A DNA stretch of 64,000 nt, taken from contig NZ_JXQQ01000065.1 of the NCBI RefSeq assembly GCF_000834655.1, positions 55,143-119,142 on the forward strand. The letters are read 5' to 3'. Numbering within the stretch: position 1 is the first letter of the stretch; every line of letters starts with the position of its first letter. The notes under the pieces are model-generated. The model was not told the origin of the DNA. It searched no databases and was given only the letters and a program-made list of their open reading frames with translations. The stretch is from Variovorax paradoxus (GTDB lineage Bacteria; Pseudomonadota; Gammaproteobacteria; Burkholderiales; Burkholderiaceae_C). Positions 44,262 through 51,675 of this stretch are shown one piece after another. Position numbers and translations under genes: made by a program.

Positions 44262-44301
44262 AAAAAAACAAACAAAAAACCCAGCTGCCAGAGCTGGGTT
44301 T
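44262..44301 (-). terminator. Intrinsic terminator in the hom leader (attenuator)
   Basis: A 10-bp stem AAACCCAGCT/AGCTGGGTTT (44277-44286 with 44292-44301, loop of five) is followed on the minus strand by a long T-rich run (44262-44279). It stands 16 bp upstream of the hom ATG, on the same strand, with no other minus-strand gene before it except the leader peptide. A terminator in that place only makes sense as an attenuator of hom. Confidence 0.8.
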
Positions 44302-44329
44302 CATTCGTTCGGGGAGAAGAGCGATTCAC

Positions 44330-44373
44330 CAGGTGGCTGCCGGAACGGCCACCTGCGCGTGCTCAGGTGGCCG
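44330..44373 (-). promoter_or_regulatory. Competing leader hairpins of the hom attenuator
   Basis: On the minus strand region 1 (44364-44373, CGGCCACCTG) pairs perfectly with region 2 (44346-44355, CAGGTGGCCG). Region 2 can instead pair over 8 bp with region 3 (44330-44337, GCCACCTG). The leader peptide stop codon lies in region 1, so a translating ribosome would disrupt the 1:2 stem. How region 3 controls the downstream terminator is not obvious, since it does not overlap the terminator stem. Confidence 0.6.
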
Positions 44374-44395
44374 CGGTGGTAATGGAGGTAATCAT
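44363..44395 (-). CDS. Threonine/isoleucine leader peptide of hom
   Basis: A ten-codon reading frame, MITSITTAAT, on the minus strand, ending 62 bp before the terminator that precedes hom. Four of ten residues are Thr (all ACC) and two are Ile (ATT). The enteric thr operon leader is likewise made of Thr and Ile runs, because both amino acids derive from homoserine. The start at 44395 has only a weak GGGTG upstream; in-frame ATGs at about 44407 and further upstream could also be used. The peptide has no function of its own: ribosome stalling at the Thr or Ile codons would control folding of the leader RNA. Confidence 0.7.
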   Translation of the reverse strand: MITSITTAAT

Positions 44396-44554
44396 TCGTG
44401 CACCCATTGCCTGCGGGAATGCAGGCGGCATCATCCGGCCCAGGCGGGCGGCGGCGGATGCGGTGTGGAGTGGGAGGCACGACATGGAGCGCGGAGTGTA
44501 CAGGAGCCATGCGGGCACAGGCGACAGGGCCCGGCGATCGGTGCAAACTAGGCC

Positions 44555-47254
44555 ATGGACAAGCACTTCCTGACCCCGCTCTTCGCACCCGCCTCCGCCG
44601 TGGCCTTCGTCGGCAACGCCAGCGACCCCGGCGGCCAGACCGCATCGGGCCGCGTGCTGCGCGAAGCCTTCCGCGCCAACCGCTTCGACGGCACGCTGCG
44701 CTTCCTGGACGTGCACACCAAGGGCACGCTCGAAGAACTCTCGCAGACGCACGCCGACCTCGCCCTCATCGCGCTCGCGCCGCAGGACGTGGCGGCCGCT
44801 CTGGAGATCGCCGGGCGCATCGGCTGCAAGGCGGCGGTGGTCATCTCCAACGGCATCGCGCCGGAGCAGGCGGCCCAGTGGCGCAAGATCGCGCGCCGCG
44901 AAGGCGTGCACCTGCTGGGGCCCAACTCGCTGGGCTTCCAGCGCCCGCTGCTGCACCTGAACGCCAGCGTCGCAGGGCCGCTGGCCAAGGCCGGGCCGCT
45001 CGCGCTGGTGTCGCAATCGGGCGCGCTCACCGCCTCGATGCTCGACTGGGCGCGGCAGAACGGCGTGGGCTTTTCGAGCGTGGTGTCGCTCGGCCCGCAC
45101 ACCTCGGTGGACATTCCGCAGGTGCTCGACTTCCTCGCGAACGACCAGGCCACGCACAGCATCATCGTGTACCTGGAAGGCATCTCGGACGCGCGCCGCT
45201 TCATGAGCGCCCTGCGCTCGGCCTCGCATGCCAAGCCGGTGGTGGTGCTCAAGGCGGGGCGCAAGCCTGCCGGCAACGCAGCGGCGCAGACGCACAGCGC
45301 AGCCATCGTGGGCAGCGACGACGTGTTCGATGCCGCATTGCGGCGCGCCGGCGCGGTGCGGGTGCGCTCCTTCGTCGAGCTGTTCTCGGCCGCCAAGTGC
45401 CTGGCTTCGCGCTACCGGCCCGTGGGCAAGCGGCTCGCGGTCGTCACCAACGGCGGCGGTCCCGGCGTACTGGCGGCCGACTGGATCAACGAGATCGGCC
45501 TCGATCTGGGCAAGCTCTCGGCGCCAGCGCAGAAACTGCTGCAGCCCGCGCTGCCGCTGCTCGCAACGCTCACGGACCTGATCGACCTCTCCGAAGACGC
45601 CACGCCCGCGCACTACCGCGCCGCCATCGACACCGCCTCGGCCGACAGCCAGGTCGATGGCGTGCTGGCCATCTTCTCTCCGAAGGCCGGCGTCGATGCC
45701 GCGGCCACGGCCCGCGCCCTGGCCGATATTCCGCGCCCCATGAACAAGCCGTTGCTCGCCTGCTGGATGGGGGACTCTTCGGTCGGCAATGCGCGCGCGG
45801 TGCTGGCCGAGGCCACCATTCCGAGCTTTCGCACGCCCGAGGCGGCCGTGGGCGCATTCGGCAACATCGCGGCCTTCTATCAAAACCAGCAGTTGCTGCA
45901 ACAGACCCCGCCGCCGCTTTCCGCTCTTGCCAAGCCCGACATCGAAGGCGCGCGCCTCATCATCGAAAGCGTGCTGGCCGAGCGCCGCAAGGTGCTCACC
46001 GAGATGGAGTCGAAGTCGCTCCTGTCGTGCTTTCACATCCCGATCACCCGCACGCTGCTTGCGCGCAGCGCCAACGAGGCCATGATGATCGCCACGCAAC
46101 TGGGCTTTCCGGTGGCGCTGAAGATCGACTCGCCCGACATCAGCCACAAGTCCGATGTCGAGGGCGTGGCGCTCAACGTGCTCAACGGCACCAGCGCGCG
46201 CGATACCTACGTGGAGATGATGGAGCGCGTTGCGCGGCTCGCGCCCGAAGCGCGCATCAACGGCGTCACGGTGCAGAAGATGGTGAAGGCGCGGCGCGGC
46301 CGAGAGATCTACGTGGGCCTGGTGACCGACGAGCCCTTCGGCCCGGTCATCGTCTTCGGCGCGGGCGGCACCATGATCGAGCTCATGAACGACCGCGCGA
46401 TGGAGCTGCCGCCGCTCAACCAGTTCCTCGCGCACCGCCTCATCGAGCGCTCGCGCGTGGCCGAGACGCTGGGCGAATGGCGCGGCGCGAACCCGGTGAA
46501 CATGGAGGCGCTCGAAGACGTGCTGCTGCGCGTGTCAGAAATGGTGTGCGAGCTGCCCGAGCTGCGCGAGATGGACATCAACCCGATCATCGTGGACGAG
46601 CACGGCGCGGTGTCGGTCGATGCGCGCATCGTGGTCGACAGCAGCCCGCAGGCGGTGGCGGGCCACGTGGGCAGCGGCTACCAGCACCTGGCCATCATGC
46701 CGTACCCGGCGCGCTACCGGCGCGAATGGCCGCTGCCCGGCACGGGCGGCGACATCTACACCGTGCGGCCGGTGCACCCGAACGACGCGCAGATGCTGCA
46801 GTCGCTGGTGCAGGGCCTCTCGCCCGAGAGCCGTTGGTTCCGCTTCGTCTCGCGCTTCCACGAGCTGCCGCCCTCGATGCTCTCGCGCTTCACGCTCATC
46901 GATTACGACCGCGAGATGGCGCTGGTGGCCGTGGTGATGGAGCGCAGCAACGCGCCCGACGGCACGATTCTGGACAGCGAGCGCATCGTGGGCGTGTCGC
47001 GCTACGTCACCAACCCCGACCAGACGAGTTGCGAGTTCTCGCTGGTGGTGGCCGACGAGTTCAGCGGCAAGGGCATCGGCTCGCGCCTGCTGGAAAGCAT
47101 CATCGACGTGGCGCGCGACCGGGGCCTGTCGGAAGTCGACGGCCTCGTGCTCGCCAACAACCCCGACATGCTCAAGCTGGTGCGCCGCATCGGTTTCACC
47201 GTGAAGTCGTTCCCCGAAGACCCGGACTTCAAGCTGGTGACCTACCAGCTGTAG
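44555..47254 (+). CDS. Acyl-CoA synthetase (NDP-forming)/GNAT fusion, PatZ-like
   Basis: An 899-residue three-part protein. The N-terminal part (about 1-460) is a CoA-binding, succinyl-CoA-ligase-like region with the phospho-His motif QTHSAAIVGSDD. An ATP-grasp domain follows (about 490-700: FPVALKIDSPDISHKSDVEGVALN). The C-terminal GNAT domain (about 740-890) has GVSRYVTNPDQTSCEFSLVV and GKGIGSRLLESII. This is the architecture of Pat/PatZ protein lysine acetyltransferases, which acetylate and silence acetyl-CoA synthetase and other enzymes. The GKGIGSR loop binds acetyl-CoA. It is divergent from hom and stands alone. The ATG at 44555 has a weak ribosome binding site. Confidence 0.9.
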   Translation: MDKHFLTPLFAPASAVAFVGNASDPGGQTASGRVLREAFRANRFDGTLRFLDVHTKGTLEELSQTHADLALIALAPQDVAAALEIAGRIGCKAAVVISNGIAPEQAAQWRKIARREGVHLLGPNSLGFQRPLLHLNASVAGPLAKAGPLALVSQSGALTASMLDWARQNGVGFSSVVSLGPHTSVDIPQVLDFLANDQATHSIIVYLEGISDARRFMSALRSASHAKPVVVLKAGRKPAGNAAAQTHSAAIVGSDDVFDAALRRAGAVRVRSFVELFSAAKCLASRYRPVGKRLAVVTNGGGPGVLAADWINEIGLDLGKLSAPAQKLLQPALPLLATLTDLIDLSEDATPAHYRAAIDTASADSQVDGVLAIFSPKAGVDAAATARALADIPRPMNKPLLACWMGDSSVGNARAVLAEATIPSFRTPEAAVGAFGNIAAFYQNQQLLQQTPPPLSALAKPDIEGARLIIESVLAERRKVLTEMESKSLLSCFHIPITRTLLARSANEAMMIATQLGFPVALKIDSPDISHKSDVEGVALNVLNGTSARDTYVEMMERVARLAPEARINGVTVQKMVKARRGREIYVGLVTDEPFGPVIVFGAGGTMIELMNDRAMELPPLNQFLAHRLIERSRVAETLGEWRGANPVNMEALEDVLLRVSEMVCELPELREMDINPIIVDEHGAVSVDARIVVDSSPQAVAGHVGSGYQHLAIMPYPARYRREWPLPGTGGDIYTVRPVHPNDAQMLQSLVQGLSPESRWFRFVSRFHELPPSMLSRFTLIDYDREMALVAVVMERSNAPDGTILDSERIVGVSRYVTNPDQTSCEFSLVVADEFSGKGIGSRLLESIIDVARDRGLSEVDGLVLANNPDMLKLVRRIGFTVKSFPEDPDFKLVTYQL

Positions 47255-47275
47255 GCCCCAGTGCGGCGGACGCGC

Positions 47276-50200
47276 TCAGTCCGCGTGGTTCATGTCCGCG
47301 CAGTCGTGCGGGTCGGCGCGGCACAGCTTCTCGTAGGCGACCACGGCCTTGCGACGTTCGCTCAAGGCCGCCGGCGTGCGGAACGGCGCGAGGATCTCGC
47401 CGAGCGACATGCTCACGCCGTTCTTCACCACGTACTCGACGGCCGCCGCAGCCTTCAGGTCCTGCAGCGGATTGCCGCGCACGATCACCAGGTCCGCCAG
47501 CTTGCCGACCTCCACCGTGCCCAGGTCCTGCTCGACGCGGCTCATCTTCGCCGCGTTGATCGTCACGTTCTGCAGCGCCTGGTGGTTCGAGGTGACCATG
47601 CCCGCCGCGCGCAGGTTGGTCTGCAGCGCGATGCCGGGCGCCACCAGCGGCGTGTCGGTGCCGATGGCCAGGAGGCCGCCTGCGCGCTGCACCTTGGCCG
47701 ATTGCTCGGCATCCCTGCGCGCGAGTTGCAGCACGGCCGGCGTCGGCGTCGCGGTGCCGCTCAGGCCCGTGAGGAAGTTCGGCGGAATCAGCAGCTTGAA
47801 GCGGTCGTCGCTGGTCATCAGCGGGTCTTGTCCCACCAGCGCAAGTGAGGAGAACAGCGTGTCGACGACATGGAAATCGGCCTTCGCATGCAGGTCGTAC
47901 GCGTCCTGGTAGGTGAAGCCGCCGACCGACTTCGACCAGCCATAGCCCATGCGCTGCGTCGCCGACAGGTGCGTGGTGCCGCCGATGCCGGCCGCCGCGC
48001 CGGGGGCCAGCATGTGCGTGCCGGTGGGCACGCCCATGTCGAGGCCGGCCTGCGCGATCTTCGCCATGATCGGGATCGGTGCGCGCACGTACGACTTCAG
48101 GTAGTCGACGCCCATGGCCTTGGCCTTCGCGATCTCCAGGTCGGCCACCTCGGGCCTGCGCAGGGTTCGCGCGAAGCTGTAGAAAAGCCGGTTGCCCTCC
48201 CACAGCGGCGGAGAGACGAACAGGCGCGGGCCCACGAGGTTGCCCGCCTCCAGCGCCTCGCGCATCTCGATGCTCTGGTGCAGCGGCCCGGCCACCGATT
48301 GCGTCGAGGTGATGCCGTAGGCCAGCATCGACGCGGCCACCTGCCCGTACTGGCCGCCCTGGTACAGCGTGAGCGGATGGAAGTGCGGGTCCCACAACCC
48401 CGGCATCACCGTGAGCGCCGATGCATCGATGTACTTGCGGGCACGCCGCGCAGCCGACGGATCGTGCGGACGGATCGCCGTGATGCGGTTGCCGTTGATC
48501 ACGATGTCCACGTCGGTGCGCAGGGTCTCGCTGTTGCCGTCCCACAGGCGCCCCGCGCGCACTACCGTCGTTCCGTTCGACACGGCCTGCGTCCACGAGA
48601 GATCGAGCGGGATCTCCCTGGCGCCCGAGCCGTCGGCCGCGATGGTCTTGAGCTTGTCGGTCGCCTTGTAGAGGATGGTGCGCGAGTCGCCCGCCCACGA
48701 AGGCATGTCGGCCGCCTCGGCGGCGAGCTTGATCGGCGCGCCGAAGGGCGAGCCGTCGGGGTTCAGCTGCATCACGTGCAGCACCGAATCCATGATGAAG
48801 GCCACCTTGGTGCCGTCGGGCGAGACGACCGCGGCGCCCTCCTCGCGGTCGGAGATCTGCATCGGCGCCTTGGTCACGGAATGGAAGGTGCCGGTCCTGG
48901 CCGCGATGTCGATCACGCGCAGCTTGTTGTAGCCCTCGCGGAAGCGGTTGTTCATGCGCTCGTTGTCCACCAGCACCACCCGCTTGCCGTCCGGCAGCCA
49001 CGAAGGCGTGCTGACCTGTGAGCTCACCTGCGCGATCACCACCTGCGGCGTGCGCGAGGCGATGTCCCATACCTCCAGCTGGCCCGAGCCGGTGGTGTAG
49101 GCGATGCGATCCCCCGTGGGGGACATCTTCGGCGTGACCATCGACTTGGCGGGGATGGCCGCAATGCGCGTGCGCCGCTTCGAGCCGATCTCGACCTGGT
49201 CGATGGCCAGCGCACCGCCGTTGCCCTTCTCGGTCGAGAAGTACACGGCGCGCCCGTCGGGCGTGAACTGCGGGCTGCCGTCGCGCGCCTTGTCGTGGGT
49301 CAGGCGCACGGGCGCCTGGCCGATCTTCATCACCCACACGTCGTTCAGCGCCACGAAGGCCACGCTCTGCCCATCGGGCGAGATCACCGGCCCGCTGATG
49401 CCGCGCACCGGCTGCGGTCCCAGCGCGTCGAAGCCGCGGTCCTTGCGCTTGTCGATGACGGGCCTGCGCACCGTCAGCGTCGCGCTGAAAGGCACGCTGG
49501 CCGGTGCCTCGCCCGCCGCATTGCGGATCTTGATCTGGCCGTCCGCCGTGTACATGAAGCGGCCGTCCGCGAGATGCCGGACCGGGAACGGAAAGAGGTC
49601 TTCGTTCTGCGCGACGTCCTTGCCGCGCACGTTCAGCGTCTTGCGGTCGGTCTGGAACACCAGGCCCGAGCCGTCGGGCGCCCAGGCGGGCATGGTGCCG
49701 GGGCCGACCAGCCTCGGCGCCTCGGTGCCGCCGACCGCGCGGGTGAAGACGCGCGCCGTGTCCACGAAGGCCAGTTGCTTGCCGTCGGGCGAGAGGACCG
49801 GGTTGCTTTCCGCGCCGAGGCCCGAGGTCAGCCTCGTGTACACATCGTCCAGCGATACGCGCCAGATCTTGTAGTTGCCGTCGTTGCTGCGATCCGATGC
49901 GAAGACCAGGCCCTTGCCGTCGGGCGTCCATGCCGGTTCGCGGTCGTCGTAGGGGCCGGTGGTGACGCGACGCAGGCCCGACCCGTCGGGGTTGACGACC
50001 CACAGGTGGTAGTTGCCCTCCGCGTCGTAGTTCTGGAATGCGACGAGGCTGCCGTCGGGCGACCACACCGGCGCGGTCGGCTCCATGTCCCAGCTGGTGA
50101 TGCGCGTGGCGATGCCGCCGCGCAGCGGCAGCATCCAGAGCGCGCCCATCGCGGTGAACGCAATGCGCTTGCCGTCCGGCGATGGCGCGGCCGCCATGTT

Positions 50201-50416
50201 GGTGCCTTCGTGGAATTCCACCGACACGTCCTTGGTCGAGCCTTGCAGCGTGTTCACGCTCGTGATCGGCACGGCGGGCTTGGTGATACCCGTGGAGTCG
50301 GTACGGGAAACGAGGCCGCTGCCGCCGCCGGTGCCGGTGCCGGTGCCGGTGCCGCATCCTGCGATCAGCACCGAAACAGCAGCAGCCAACGCCGGCACGT
50401 GTTTGCGCATCTTCAT
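47276..50416 (-). CDS. Amidohydrolase with TolB-like beta-propeller, lipoprotein
   Basis: A 1046-residue exported lipoprotein. The signal peptide ends in the lipobox LIAGC (Cys21), followed by a Gly-Thr repeat linker (GTGTGTGTGGGSG). The middle (about 60-620) has many WD40/PD40 repeats (SPDGKRIAFTAMG, SPDGSLVAFQ, TPDGKGLVFASD) forming one or two beta-propellers. The C-terminal part (about 640-1010) is a metal-dependent amidohydrolase with DPHFHPLTL (about 677) and IGTDTPLVAPG. Such proteins are annotated as imidazolonepropionase- or prolidase-like, but the substrate is unknown. The ATG at 50416 has AGGAG upstream. It is convergent with the PatZ-like gene (21-bp gap). Confidence 0.85.
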   Translation of the reverse strand: MKMRKHVPALAAAVSVLIAGCGTGTGTGTGGGSGLVSRTDSTGITKPAVPITSVNTLQGSTKDVSVEFHEGTNMAAAPSPDGKRIAFTAMGALWMLPLRGGIATRITSWDMEPTAPVWSPDGSLVAFQNYDAEGNYHLWVVNPDGSGLRRVTTGPYDDREPAWTPDGKGLVFASDRSNDGNYKIWRVSLDDVYTRLTSGLGAESNPVLSPDGKQLAFVDTARVFTRAVGGTEAPRLVGPGTMPAWAPDGSGLVFQTDRKTLNVRGKDVAQNEDLFPFPVRHLADGRFMYTADGQIKIRNAAGEAPASVPFSATLTVRRPVIDKRKDRGFDALGPQPVRGISGPVISPDGQSVAFVALNDVWVMKIGQAPVRLTHDKARDGSPQFTPDGRAVYFSTEKGNGGALAIDQVEIGSKRRTRIAAIPAKSMVTPKMSPTGDRIAYTTGSGQLEVWDIASRTPQVVIAQVSSQVSTPSWLPDGKRVVLVDNERMNNRFREGYNKLRVIDIAARTGTFHSVTKAPMQISDREEGAAVVSPDGTKVAFIMDSVLHVMQLNPDGSPFGAPIKLAAEAADMPSWAGDSRTILYKATDKLKTIAADGSGAREIPLDLSWTQAVSNGTTVVRAGRLWDGNSETLRTDVDIVINGNRITAIRPHDPSAARRARKYIDASALTVMPGLWDPHFHPLTLYQGGQYGQVAASMLAYGITSTQSVAGPLHQSIEMREALEAGNLVGPRLFVSPPLWEGNRLFYSFARTLRRPEVADLEIAKAKAMGVDYLKSYVRAPIPIMAKIAQAGLDMGVPTGTHMLAPGAAAGIGGTTHLSATQRMGYGWSKSVGGFTYQDAYDLHAKADFHVVDTLFSSLALVGQDPLMTSDDRFKLLIPPNFLTGLSGTATPTPAVLQLARRDAEQSAKVQRAGGLLAIGTDTPLVAPGIALQTNLRAAGMVTSNHQALQNVTINAAKMSRVEQDLGTVEVGKLADLVIVRGNPLQDLKAAAAVEYVVKNGVSMSLGEILAPFRTPAALSERRKAVVAYEKLCRADPHDCADMNHAD
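50327..50354. repeat. Hexanucleotide repeat (GCCGGT)4
   Basis: Four perfect copies of a 6-bp unit plus GCCG, in frame, inside the amidohydrolase lipoprotein gene. It encodes the alternating Gly-Thr linker just after the lipidated cysteine. Length changes would lengthen or shorten the linker by two residues without shifting the frame. Confidence 0.9.
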
Positions 50417-50634
50417 GAGGGAGGTCTCCTGTTGGTCTTCTTGTTCCGCCCATTCGCCTGCGCAAGGGCGGCGCACCGGGGGCGCGCCGGTTCACTCTGT
50501 GTGCGCTTTCTGACAGTCCGCTTACCCGTTACCGGTGGAGACCACCGACCGCAGGCGCGTCGTAAGCTTCGGCATTGCATTGCGCGATGCGCGTAATGAA
50601 TTCGTTGCAAGTCTCCAGTTTTCCTTCTCCTTCC

Positions 50635-51675
50635 ATGATCCGAACGTTCCTGCGTATCTCCGGCCGCATCGTGGCCTCGCTCGCGGTGCTGCTCTCGGCC
50701 GCGTGGGCCGCTGCGGCCCTGTGGTACCAGCTCCCGGCAACGCCCGCCGTCAAGATCGCGGCCGGCGTGCTCTGGGCCGGCTTCGGGCTCGTCGCGATCG
50801 CGCTGCTCTGGCGCGGCAGGGCTGGACGCGCCCTGCTCTCGTACGCCGCGGGCTTCGCCATGGTGCTCGCGTGGTGGGGCACCATCCTGCCCTCGCAAGA
50901 CCGCGTCTGGGCAGACGACGTCGCGCGGCAACTCGTCGCGCGCGTCGACGGGAGCAAGGTCACGATGGAGAACGTGCGCAACTTCGAATGGCGCAGCGAC
51001 ACCGACTACACCCCGCGCTGGGAAACCCGCCGCTACGATCTCGACCGCCTGCGCTCGGTCGACGTTTCGCTCTCTTACTGGACCGGCCCGGCCATCGCGC
51101 ACACGCTGGTCTCCTTCGGCTTCGACGACGGCCAGTTCGTCACTTTCTCCATCGAGATCCGCAAGGAGCGCGGCGAGAGCTTCTCGTCCGTCGGCGGCTT
51201 CTTCAAGCAATTCGAAACCAGCCTCGTCGCGGCCGACGAGCACGACATCCTGCGGGTGCGCACCAACGTGCGCGGCGAAGATGTCTACATGTACCGCGTG
51301 CGCCTGCCGCAATCGGAGATGCGCTCGCTGTTCCTCGGCTACCTGGGCGAAGGCGCGGCGCTGGTGCAGGCGCCGAGCTTCTACAACACGCTCACCGCGA
51401 ACTGCACGACCATCGTCTACGCGCTCGCCAGGCACGTCGTGCCGGGCCTGCCGATGGACTGGCGGCTGCTGGCCTCGGGCTACCTGCCCGAGTACCTGCA
51501 CGACGTCGGAGCCCTCACGCCGCGCCTGGGCATGGAGGAGTTGCGCGCGGCCGGGCGCATCACCGAACGTGCGCGCGCATTCGACCGCGACCCCGGCACG
51601 GAAAGTTTCTCCCAAGCCATCCGGCACGGCTTGCCGGGCGTCGAGATGGCCGTCGATGCCGGGGCCAAGCCATGA
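50635..51675 (+). CDS. DUF4105 membrane protein
   Basis: A 346-residue protein with three hydrophobic segments at the N terminus (about 8-30, 38-56, 64-82) and a large domain outside the membrane that fits DUF4105 (Lnb N-terminal periplasmic domain). Motifs are NFEWRSDTDYTPRWETRRYDL, SYWTGPAIAHTLVSFGFDDGQ, ISIEIRKERGE-like strands, and YNTLTANCTTIVYALARH with a conserved Cys. The NC motif and upstream His suggest a papain-like hydrolase fold; this is inference. The gene ends in an ATGA overlap with the lipase-like lipoprotein gene, so the two are made together. The ATG at 50635 is chosen because it begins the first helix; ATG 50596 is an alternative. Confidence 0.8.
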   Translation: MIRTFLRISGRIVASLAVLLSAAWAAAALWYQLPATPAVKIAAGVLWAGFGLVAIALLWRGRAGRALLSYAAGFAMVLAWWGTILPSQDRVWADDVARQLVARVDGSKVTMENVRNFEWRSDTDYTPRWETRRYDLDRLRSVDVSLSYWTGPAIAHTLVSFGFDDGQFVTFSIEIRKERGESFSSVGGFFKQFETSLVAADEHDILRVRTNVRGEDVYMYRVRLPQSEMRSLFLGYLGEGAALVQAPSFYNTLTANCTTIVYALARHVVPGLPMDWRLLASGYLPEYLHDVGALTPRLGMEELRAAGRITERARAFDRDPGTESFSQAIRHGLPGVEMAVDAGAKP

